A stretch of DNA of 64,000 bases from Plantago elongata (Eukaryota > Streptophyta > Magnoliopsida > Lamiales > Plantaginaceae): assembly GCA_036897095.1 (NCBI GenBank), contig JAYMSP010000002.1, positions 100,158 through 164,157 of the forward strand, given 5' to 3'. The translations under genes were made by a program, and so were the position numbers. The notes below the pieces were generated by a model that was given only the letters and a program-made list of their open reading frames with translations, did not search any database and was not told the DNA's origin. Below are positions 49,901 through 60,167 of the stretch, piece by piece. Within the stretch, counting starts at the first letter, position 1, and each line of letters begins with the position of its first letter.

Positions 49901-52900
49901 ATGAACCATGAAGTGCAAGGTCAACACGCACAACACACTTCAACTTTGCTAATCCAGAGGACCAATCAAGATCGAGGATCTGCAATAGTAGGAACAACTC
50001 TTACAGACATGATATTCAGAACTAGCATTGTAAGATATCTATTTACTCTCTATATAAAGTACTCAAGTGCAGGAATTACAAAAGGAGCTTTGTTAAAGAG
50101 CAATAAGAACCAATTCTTTTTGGCGCAAAACTTTGATTTTCATTAGCTTGGGTGAGCTTGGAATTTTTATATTGAAGTTAGAACCATGTTGATTCAATGA
50201 CTTAGTGCAGCAACTAAGCACCCCCAAATCTCTCTAAAGAACTAGGTGACGATCAGCATTACGAATTTCAAGTACTGTAATTACTCAAAAATATGTGGTT
50301 TCCTGGTGCTTCAACAATGTACTTTCTGGAACACACCTAAGTCTGGTTTTGGTGGTACTTCCGAAAGGAAATAAAAGAGAGCATAGTAACATCTAAACTC
50401 TCAACTTATCAAGGAAGCAGGTATAGAGTATTGAGGAATGAGTCAATCACTCTCTACATCATTGACTACTCAAACAATGCAAAATTTAATAAGAATCCCA
50501 AAAAACAAATATATGCAGAATAAATATTCAATCGAAAACTGTGCCAATATATCGTTAAACATAGACACATAAGAAAAACGGGAGAAAGGAAAAGGACAAA
50601 TTCTTCTTTGTTAAGACCAGGTGGGTTAAATAGGGTTAAATTGCTAAATTTCAGAACCAAAAGGATTAATATAATAGCAGCAAAAGGTTTGTGAAGGACA
50701 ACTATTGCTCCATTGTGAAATTCTTGTAAAAAACATGATTTCCCTGATATGAGGAAAGACCATGTCCTCCTACCTAAGTCCTTGGTACACTCACCTAATT
50801 TATACTAATGGGATGTGGATTTTTTTATTGTTTATTTTTTATTGAGACTTTCTCTACTTCATTGTTGCCAAGAAAAAAGTTTGTTTCGATGAGAAGTTAA
50901 TACAGAAGATGAAGCAAATCATACCGTCAACACTTCCTCAGATCCAATTTCTTCACCACCGTAAACAAAAAGCTGACCACCGTGATCATTTCGGGAAGAC
51001 CAGTGCAGAACAATAACTGGAAGTCTTTTATCTTCTGATGTTAATTGTATCTTCACGACATCAAGGGGTGAGTTAAGATGACTTTGATCTACACGGTTGT
51101 CAGAAACCGAAAGGTTCCACAGAAAAATATCTCCATCAACATAACCAACAGCTAACACTGACCCATCGGGAGAAGCCCAGCACAGAGAGCTTATTTCCTT
51201 TTCTGCTTCTTCGTTGTCCAGTGAGTTATTTGGATAAGTTTGGTTTTTAACATTCGAGAAATGAAAAACAAGTTCTTCTCTCAGTTGTAGATCCTTAAAG
51301 TCTTTGGCATGAATAGCTCTATCTTGGGTAACATCCCAGAGAACAATCAATCCACTCTCATAGGCAATCAATATTCTGCAATGTAACTGGTAAGACAGGT
51401 ATGGTATCTAAACGATATCAATGTATAAATCAATCTCACGTCTACCTGTTACCATAAGAACAAGGCTGTGCAAGTACGCCGACAATGGATTGCTGATCAG
51501 GCAATGGAATCCCACCTCCATCTGCAAAACTAACGATGTATGAAAATTCCATGTACGACTAAACTCATATTAAGCTTCCATAATTGACTTCGTCCATTCA
51601 TATTAAACTTTCCCGATCATTCGTCAAATTTTGATCCTGTTTTAAGTCTCGCCTTGTAACTTGGTCAGGACTCAGGATATGAAAGTGGAGCGGCAAAGAT
51701 TTATCTGTGGCAGGTTTTCTACATGCGTAGAATTTGAACAACTAATGTCTTAGTGTGCCTAAATCCACAACAGGAGGAAGCTCCTCTGGGAACTGCTCAC
51801 TAGATATATTAAGAACTATCAAGCCAAACAATAATTTGAAAATCAACTTGCCAGCAATAACATTTGGGGGGACATTGTATGCTAATGGAAGAATTTGTCG
51901 CTCTTCAGTATCATACTTCATCACAGAGAGAAATCCGAACTCATCACCAACATACCTGGTAGTACCGGAACATTAAAAAAAAAATTATGGCTGTGCCTCA
52001 GGCAACTCCTTTCGGCGAAATGTAACAGTATAAAAGCAAAGACAGAAACCTTACATGAAATTGCTACCAAATATAACAGAAAATGCAGTTATATTGGACT
52101 CCCACTGTACATTAGCAGATATAGATCTCTTTTCTAGATCCCAAACCTGCGAAGGCAAGAATTATCACAAACAACTATGTGTAATATGAAAATTTACAAG
52201 AATGCAACAATGTAGTTTCAATTATTAAGTATACGGTAGTTCCACCGCAAAACCTAGGATGGAAACCATATATATCAGACCATAAGACTGCAAACAACCA
52301 TACCTGAATTTCATTTTCGTTGGTAATGCTGACTAGTAAACCTTGGTTCTGCAGGAACTGTAATGAGAACAAAATGATTAAGAAACTGAAATCTGAGAAT
52401 AAAGTCAACTAGCAATCAGTGATGCAAAACACATCCAGCTAATTCAAATATATCAACATAAAGGCACTGACACCCTATAATCAAACATACAAAGCACAGT
52501 GAGCAAAATCCGATAGACAAGAATGAAGTTCGGGTGTTTACTAAAGAGACATACCTCAAGGTACTTAAAAGGCAAGGGTTTAGGAGATATGAGAAGACCT
52601 TCAATATTATCACCACCAATCACTTTAATCCTACCATCCCTACAATATCAAAACAGTCCAATCATAAGCCATAATCTACACCACCATCCAAATTTCAAAA
52701 CATACATCGAAACTAAAATCAGTTCATTCGCATCCATCCAGGCAATAACAGAGCTCAAACTCACAGCGTTCCGATAGCCAACAGACGCTGCACGGGGTCA
52801 AAAGCCAAAAGCGAAGCAGTCGAAGGAAGGCCATAGTGTACAGCAACACGAGGATTCCAATCCGTCAATGCTACATTTTGCTTCTCTATATTCGGCTGAA

Positions 52901-53139
52901 AAATAACAATATGCACTACATATAAATTTCAGTTCTAAACAAAACATATCAATCATCAGTTAGATTGAATCATTGAAAATCAACAGCTGAAAGTAACAAT
53001 ATGTACCATCCATTTCACCTCTAGGCTATAAACAATACATTCAAAACATCACTGAAATTGCGAAACGGAATCGATTTACCTGGGTAGATGATGGAGAAGG
53101 TTGAGAATCACTAGGTTTCTGGAACAATTTGGTGAACAT
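43929..53139 (-). CDS. Lgl/tomosyn-type WD40 protein with C-terminal R-SNARE motif
   Basis: This is a plant tomosyn (Lethal giant larvae/syntaxin-binding protein 5 family, near AtTYN2), which binds Qa-SNAREs and tunes exocytosis. Twenty-four exons join in phase to 1,105 residues: 53080-53139, 52765-52895, 52555-52639, 52304-52357, 52055-52146, 51852-51955, 51446-51521, 50925-51375, 49659-49979, 49377-49556, 49144-49242, 48972-49044, 48094-48218, 47704-47989, 47402-47619, 47190-47314, 46325-46442, 45791-45846, 45580-45715, 45315-45498, 45132-45197, 44951-45054, 44804-44866, 43929-44039. WD40 repeats fill the N-terminal part (for example [20 protein letters not shown]). The end carries an R-SNARE motif with zero-layer Arg at about residue 1064 (LLERGEKL) and ends KRNKWWHI without a membrane anchor. 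Introns 6, 13 and 14 start with GCAAGT instead of GT. The donor of exon 9 (GTACCG) is the least certain. Confidence 0.92.
47620..47703 (-). other. 84-nt GC-AG intron of the tomosyn gene, in frame and stop-free
   Basis: On the minus strand exon 14 ends TTCTTAG and the intron begins GCAAGT; it ends TTTTCTTGCAG. Its length is a multiple of three and it has no stop in the coding frame. Spliced and retained forms would therefore both be translatable, differing by 28 residues. It encodes no recognisable WD40 feature. Confidence 0.7.
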
Positions 53140-54189
53140 GATCGATCGTTGTAAGCTTGAGATTACTTTGTAGTGAGATTTCTTCTTCTGTGAATTGATG
53201 ATAAAACCAGTGAAATATTTGATTTGATGATTTGATGAGCTGAATTCAACTCTTCGGAATGAAATTATGATTTGAATTTAGCACGTCTCATTTCATTTCT
53301 ATAGGTTTCGGAAAGTGTATTCAGATGTCTGTTGTGTTCGAATTAGATTCTCTGGTTAGGTTAAATATTGACTAATTAATTTTAATAATACTATCTGCCT
53401 TTGGCAGATCATTCCCAGCTGACTTGGATTGCATTGGTGGAAGTGTAATTTCCATTTTATTTTTCTAGTGAGGAGATCGTCCACACAGTATATAAAAGAA
53501 AGTTGAATAGTCGAAAATGCGTTGAAGTAATATTGTGAACGGTGATATATGGAAGCACGTTGAATCGTAATAATATACTATGTTTAGATAAATTAATTAA
53601 ATGTAGTTAGAAAATACTATATTCTATGTTATTGTATTTCATTTTGATCCGTCTCCATTTCATCTTTCTATTCTAAAATGGAAAACATATCCAATATTGT
53701 ACATTATATCTGATATTAAAATCACTATTATCATTCTTTATTCATTATTTTTCCTACTTTATTATTAGCTCTTATGTTTTATTCACTTTTTTTAAATATA
53801 TGTCCAGGGTCACAGAAAGATCAATTCAAGACGGAGAGAGTATTTAATATATGATGTATTTTAAAATTGATATTAAACTACTTTCTAAATCAAAAGTTAT
53901 TAATGAATTATGAATATATTAGGGAATTATCAAGATGTTTTCAAAATTGACTTGCCAATCCTAAGGCCTAGAATCAATTTCATCCACAAATTGTTAGCAT
54001 TGTGAGTTATCAACTCTTCTTCCCTATTGGTATAAGTTTGAGTAATTTTATTTTAACTTTAAAAATAATATTATATTAATATAAATATCATGATATAATT
54101 CACACAAAGATTGAAAAAATAATGGATGTTTATGCAATAACAATGGAAGAATAATTCATTTTAAAACAACCTGAATTAATAATCGAAAC
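53140..54189. other. intergenic DNA upstream of the tomosyn gene
   Basis: No gene is seen. The first 200 bases should hold the 5' UTR and promoter of the minus-strand gene. No TATA box was assigned. Confidence 0.5.
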
Positions 54190-54346
54190 ATATTATGAAA
54201 CGGTTAAATTTCATTATAAAAAAAATTAAAAATTATAGGTACATATTGTGAAACAGTTAAATTTTAATGCAAAAAAATAATTAAAAAGTACGGTTATATA
54301 TGGTGAGAAGGTTAAATTCAAATATAAAAATTAAAACAATAGTTAT
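54190..54346. repeat. three diverged ~53-bp tandem units
   Basis: Three units begin ATATTATGAAACGGTTAAAT, ATATTGTGAAACAGTTAAAT and ATATGGTGAGAAGGTTAAAT at 54190, 54243 and 54298. Each continues into A-rich sequence. The array abuts the tRNA-Lys pseudogene. Confidence 0.7.
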
Positions 54347-54417
54347 ACTCACCGTGGGCTCAATCCCCCAACCACAATGTTAAGAGACTTGCGCTCTATC
54401 AACTGAGCTAAAAGGGC
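54347..54417 (-). pseudogene. tRNA-Lys(CUU) pseudogene
   Basis: The minus strand from 54417 reads GCCCTTTTAGCTCAGTTGAT, then AGAGCGCAAGTCTCTTAA, and follows the plant nuclear tRNA-Lys(CUU) layout with anticodon CTT. The anticodon stem has two mismatches (CAAGT against CATTG). The T-loop reads ATTGAGC in place of TTCGAGC, and one base is missing from the T-stem. The acceptor stem is also imperfect. These defects argue for a decayed copy or a tRNA-derived SINE head, not a working gene. Confidence 0.75.
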
Positions 54418-55948
54418 AACTTACTATCTTATTTTCAATACTAATATAATAAAGGTTGGATTGAAATACGTACACATATTGTTATTTAAATCAAACTCAG
54501 TGTATTCGTGGAAATTATCAAACAAATCGTGATTATAACTCCCTTGCCTACATTATTACTCAGTAATTATCCGAAACATGTATCAATAGAATGTGACACA
54601 CTTATTATTATTTTTATTATTATAGAGAATTCGTTAATAAGTATATATAAATGTATATATGAGTATTAAAAAAGGGCATGTAGCGTAAATGATGACATAT
54701 GAACCAGTTAAAATGTGAGATTATATGGTTGTTGATTATTTAATTGTTGATTTTATCGTTTTCTATATAATATGTACAATGTTCACTATATCCTCATCAT
54801 TATATTGTATCATTATGTAAAATTATGTGAAATCGAACGTACCGTTTTCATTTAATTGTTGGCTTTATTATTGCCACCCTTAGGTGCTTTTGACTGTGCT
54901 ATATTGTCGAATGCACCATTTTAAGTGTACCTAAGTCAGGAACGTCTTGTGGCAATCCACTAGCCATAAAAAAGTAAAGAAAAAGTCTAAAACTACCAGG
55001 TGCCTGAGCCTCCTTTCATATACAGGCACCATCTCTATATGAACGCAATTGCCCACTACGTGTTCGACGCATTTACTGAACCAAGTGACAGTTTTTCTAC
55101 TGCTGCCTATTTGTCATAATGCTCCATAGTCGATACCATGGATAACCTGTTCACAACTTCTTACCGTTATCTATGTTGGAATGTCTTTCATCATTTTCCT
55201 AATCCTACCAGAATATCAAGAAACCGAGTGACAGAGAAGAACAGTACTACTCTGCCACCAGAAACAAGGTAGAAATAGTTTATATTTATGCTTTGGCATT
55301 TGCCTGTATATACAATATTATCTTTTGTTGTTATGTTCCCTGACAAAACAAAATTCCAGGAATGTTCTTAAATTTAGGACATTTGAATGTGATACCATAT
55401 GAAACCACACACTACGTGACGGTCAATTCAGCTGAAAACAGAAGTTTTTATGTCTTCTGTCACTCTATTGTATCAACATTGCCTACTACGTACATAAACT
55501 ATAGCACATGATACAAAGAACTATATGTCTTGTTCCGAAGGGTTTCGGCTCATGTTTTTAATCTACTACGGTTTTGTTTGGGTTTCAACTTCTCCCGAAC
55601 GGTTCTTGATATTCATGCTCATCAGCTCGTGCAGGTTAGTATAAGACATGAACTGGATTGGTTTTAAAACCTTTCTGTTAGTTGAAAATTTAGACATTAT
55701 CTTTGAGCTTGAGTACATCTGTGGAATGGTGAATTATTCGAGTGAATAAGACATGTGATGTTGAAGATAAAATGCTTAAGGCGGTGATTAACTGATTATT
55801 AAAAGATGATCACAAGAGACAAAGTACAAGAAACATTGCGAAGAAAGTGAAACAAGCATACTTGCTGCTAGTTTCAGACATGACAAACAGAGATGACAGG
55901 TTGACTTGCGCCTTGAGTTCTGACTGTTAAAATCTGACAGGACGGCTA
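54418..55948. other. intergenic DNA
   Basis: No gene is seen. Sequence near 55949 probably includes the 3' UTR of the DOG1-domain gene. Confidence 0.5.
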
Positions 55949-57103
55949 CTAGGCGCCCCCATGGATTTGGCCATCTCTCTGCAGCCCGAACCTGCGGAGG
56001 TTGAGGATCAGCTGAGCTGCGGCTGCCAGGAATCTCACCGCTTGAGTTGGTTTCAGTGGCTCCATCAGTCTTATAGCAGCTTTCTTTCTCAGTGCATCAG
56101 CACATTCTACAAGAGTCTCCATTGATGCCCGCAGCCTCTCAAATGCAGAATCCAGGTCCGCTGCTGCTCCATTCATTGGCCTCCCCATGTTCCTTGTCAA
56201 TGCCACCATTGATGGAGATGTCTGTAAGATTTTATGTTAATTGAAAAAATTGTTCAAAAGATTTTCCTTTTACATAAAAATGAACTATTGTGAAAGTGAT
56301 TGAATGGAGCTAAAAGTGGATTAATGGGTGTTTTGGAAATGGTCTTAAAGAGTAGTGTAAACAGAATAAGTTGGAATAATCAGCAAAGTAGCTGACTTTT
56401 TTAAGTTGTCAAAGTTATAACCTGTTTTTGCAGACATAATTTTGTGATTTTGGTCAGGAAAGTTATAATCATTGCAAACAAGATACTTAATTTGAATATG
56501 AATGAAATTTGGTGCAGAAAAAGTATGTACCATTGCATCTTGAAGCCTAGCGAGCTCATCCGTAAGTTCCTTTTCCTCCTCCTTCATCTCAACCAGCAAA
56601 GTTTTCATCTTCTGAGACTGCTCTTCTGTTAAATCAAACACATTGTTGAAAACTAGGCGGAAAACCAGACCGGTCCTGAAGCCACCTATCCACTGGTAGG
56701 CACGCTCAGAAGAGCTCATCCAGGGCGGTGTAAGCACCAGGAACACATTGTGGCGCACAGCTCTTGCCTTGGCAGCAAAATATTCTTTATAATGCTCCAC
56801 GACCTTGGCTACAAGTTCTGTGCTACGAAGCTCGTTTTCTTGGTCACAATACATGCCTTTGTGTGCTATTAAATAAAGGAGCTCTCGCAGGTAATGTTCC
56901 TGACGAACCAACCAGGCCTCATAGAATGCCCCAAATGTCTGGTCATTGTGGTTTGCTTCGATTACTACTGGGCTGACCATGTTTAATTTAGACTTGATTC
57001 TTTGTGCTGAGTTGTGCCAATGAAGAAGATTTATCTGACAATCAAATGTTCTGTTTATATAGTCATGGTTTCTTAACAGAGAAGGCGTAAATGATATTGC
57101 CAT
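55949..57103 (-). CDS. DOG1-domain protein (DOG1-like, closest to DOGL4)
   Basis: The gene encodes a DOG1-domain protein, the domain also found C-terminally in TGA bZIP factors. Relatives act in seed dormancy, ABA response and seed reserve expression; the biochemical role is not established by sequence. Two exons, 56531-57103 and 55949-56221, join in phase across a GTACAT donor. The total is 281 residues. Domain blocks include FGAFYEAWLVRQEHYLRELL, FLVLTPPWMSSSERAYQWIG and a Lys/Glu-rich helix with EEEKELTDELARLQDAM. The C-terminal part has RFLAAAAQLILNLRRFGLQ. There is no basic region or leucine zipper. A second in-frame ATG at 56980 (before VSPVVIEANH) would give 240 residues and starts nearer to where relatives start, so the true start is undecided. 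Confidence 0.9.
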
Positions 57104-59323
57104 TACTTTCTTAACAGGTAAGTTCGCAGCGGAGGCTGTCTTTCTTTATGATTGGAGATTGAATGAGATTCTGAGAACTATAAGCAAGTCTCAAGGGGCA
57201 TTCAGGTTTTTCGGCTTACTTGAGGAATTGTGTTTCTAGTAAGACTAAGTGCAGAGTTCAGAGATTATGCATATGGACAAGCAAGATTGATCAAGGAAGA
57301 TGGAGTTTTGTGCCAACCGACTGAAAGAGACTTGTACCTATCTCAGCCTTTAGTCAAGCCAAGGTTCTATTCATTTACTATTACAAGTCTAGAAGTTTGA
57401 AGTACACTGTCTATTTTACACGGAATAAGCTACTTCAAACCTTACTTCACTCGGTGTGGTAAATGTCAATAAGGTTACTGGTTTAAAAATCTACAAATCA
57501 CGACATCATCTGTGAGTAATCGTAACTCTGTTCTGCCAAGCAGACAGATAACATTGTACTTCCTAGCAGACAGTAACTGATTCTTTTTGCCATAGTAATT
57601 TTTATGGTTCTGGTGCCACATGTAGAGTGAGAGTACAGTCAAATCAACGTATTTGGTCGGATAAGGTATCAATTAGTAAAATTTAGGCTGTGCACGCACT
57701 AAGGTGACCGATAGGCCTTGAGAATTGAGATACCAATCAGGCACCAGTAATCTTATTAGTTCGTTTTTTAGCCAACGTCTTGAGAAAGACCAGCTGTACA
57801 TATAAATCGATTTTCTTTTTGCGGTTATAGTGTCACATTAGAGTAAATGTGTTACGTTAGTTTGTGACATCATAAAATGTGCCCTGAATCAGATGTGTAC
57901 AAAAAGAACCTGTGCTGCCTGGTACTTGGGATACTGCTGGTGCATATAGGAGTGTCTTTGCATATAAGCAACTTTGGTTTTGACCTTTGGGACTCTTTCG
58001 GGGTAGATTTGTATGAGCTCATGGTCTAGAATCTTGATGGCAATGGAATATCAAATATGTCATATTGTGTGATACTGTGATATTACTGTGGTAGCCTTTC
58101 TTGTATTATGTTAAGAAACGGAAACCTTTTATGAAGATGTGCCAAAAGAAAATGTGGGAAACGGAAACCTTTTACGAAGACGGGCTAGAGTATTAATAGC
58201 CACTCTACGAGTCCGATTTGATTTTGTTATCGTGTTGTATATAGAGTGTCGAAACCGTATGCATAATGATTTTTAATTTAAAAGTGGGATCTTTGTTTCA
58301 CATAAATACAACTAAGGATCTTCATCTCTAAGATTTGGTAGTCTGTGAGAGGGAAAATTGAGCATGAAGCTGCTGCTGGGAATGTTAACAATTGTAACAA
58401 AGATCATATGCTCTTCTGTCTTATCTAGATAGCACTTTCCTTTTTTCTTTTTCTTTTCTTTTTATTATGCAAAGCAAGCTGCCTTAGCTTGAAATGAAAG
58501 AAACAGATAAATAACTGGACCAAGTTCAGTCAGACAGTACAAATCAAGAATTTGGTGGTGGTATAGTCTAGATGTATTATCTATACAAGTGAGATTCCGT
58601 AGTCTTTACTTTTCTAAAATACAAAGCTACCAATAATTAAGATATTTGACCTCCACTTTAATCATTGTTTAGAATCTTAATAATGCATCAATTTAGTACC
58701 ACTAGCCAAGGTTATCAATTTCCAAACCTAACATCACCCTTCTAAATGTTTGTATACTTTTTATCCTTCAAGACGGGAGAATGTCGTAATTGAGAGATAG
58801 ATGGCACCCTCTACTTCACGTGCTCAATTTTTACGGGATCAAATTCATTATTTAATGTATCTCGAGTTGTAAGTTGGTAAATTTCTAAAAAGATATTAGA
58901 TGGTAATAATAAAAAGATAGTAGTTTGTTATGCGGTTTCACCACCATTTAGGAACATTGTCAGTGCACAAGCAAAACAAATTGCAGTATTATTTTTCATC
59001 TCATTATTTGAGTAGGACAAATTCCTAAGGTTATGGAAGTAGATACAATTAACATGCGCATTCTTAAAGTGGATTAATTTTCTAAAGTACTAGTAGGCAA
59101 TAGATATTCAGACATGAAATGATGTGATTACCCGTTGACCAATTTATGTTAATCGGAATCCCTCCCGACCAATTTTAATTTTGAATTCTCCTCAAATAGG
59201 TTCATACTTAATAGCTAGTAAAAGATGCCCTCATATACAAATGATTGGTATTCGGAAAAATTATAAAATATATATGGTGTTGGTAATTGTACACTCCGTA
59301 CTTCTTACTATTTAAATTAATTA
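57104..59323. other. intergenic DNA between DOG1-like gene and ESK1
   Basis: No gene is seen. A duplicated block of about 23 bp containing AAACGGAAACCTTTTA lies at 58115-58137 and 58158-58180. Confidence 0.5.
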
Positions 59324-59439
59324 GTACTTATTTGATATAATATTTGAACGACCAAATTTCCACTCAAATCAAACTTTTTATATATAAAAAATTTAATTTT
59401 AATTTAAAAAAAGACACTCAAATTATACCAAACAATCCC
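59324..59439. mobile_element. Tourist-like MITE, 116 bp
   Basis: The left end is GTACTTATTTGATATAAT and the reverse complement of the right end is GGGATTGTTTGGTATAAT. TTA flanks both sides (59321-59323 and 59440-59442). The interior contains TTTTTATATATAAAA as in the copies at 6217 and about 10610. The length matches the 117-bp element at 4404. Confidence 0.65.
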
Positions 59440-59442
59440 TTA

Positions 59443-60027
59443 ATATTTCCTACGTATCCACATTATTTACAAGCACTCATTACACCGACTAATTATACCT
59501 AAATTTCAACTCATAAATCATGTCAGAATAATACACAATATTTGCAAAGAGTAACAATATTGTTTGCTCTCAAATCATTTTTAAATGTCAGTATCAGTAG
59601 TATTAGTACAACGAAAGGAAACAGAGATAATGCAAGCCAACAGACATCCTTTGTGCACTTAAAACAAAAATGGGGTAAATCAAGGTAGAATACTAATAGC
59701 AAGGAGCTAAATGCAATTAGCTCAGATTCTCCACTTTTAGCAAATGAAAACCACACACTTTATCAATCCAGCTAAACTAATATCCATTTCTCCAAAACAG
59801 AGCAAACAGAGACAAAAAGCAAGTAAAAAAAAACAGAGTAGCAGTTAGCCAAATCGATTTACAGCACATCAAGCAGCTACTGGTGAGAACGACTCTTCTC
59901 CTTCTTCTACAATATCTTAATCTCCATCGTCAACTCGAAAGCTTCGTCTCACCAAATACCTAAAACAAACAATTCAACCAACCAACAGCAACTAATCTCT
60001 CTGTTTTCTTCTCCCATTCTCAAAAGA
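59443..60027. other. upstream region of ESK1
   Basis: No gene is seen. The sequence becomes pyrimidine-rich toward 60020. Confidence 0.4.
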
Positions 60028-60036
60028 ATATAAAAA
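60028..60036 (+). promoter_or_regulatory. candidate TATA box of ESK1
   Basis: ATATAAAAA lies about 135 bases before the start codon, giving an expected transcription start near 60060. A second TATATATT-like stretch at about 60140 is too close to the ATG to be the main one. Confidence 0.45.
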
Positions 60037-60167
60037 CATGGTGTCGTTACCAATTCTTTCCCATTACGTACATTTCTTCACAATCTTCCATTCAATTTCG
60101 TACCCGACACTTCAATTGATCAGTATCTGCTTCTCCTTTTATATATTAATCGCCTTCTTATTACTCA

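Noticed and set aside
54347-54417. A functional tRNA-Lys gene
   Set aside because: Anticodon-stem mismatches, an altered T-loop and a lost T-stem base argue against function.
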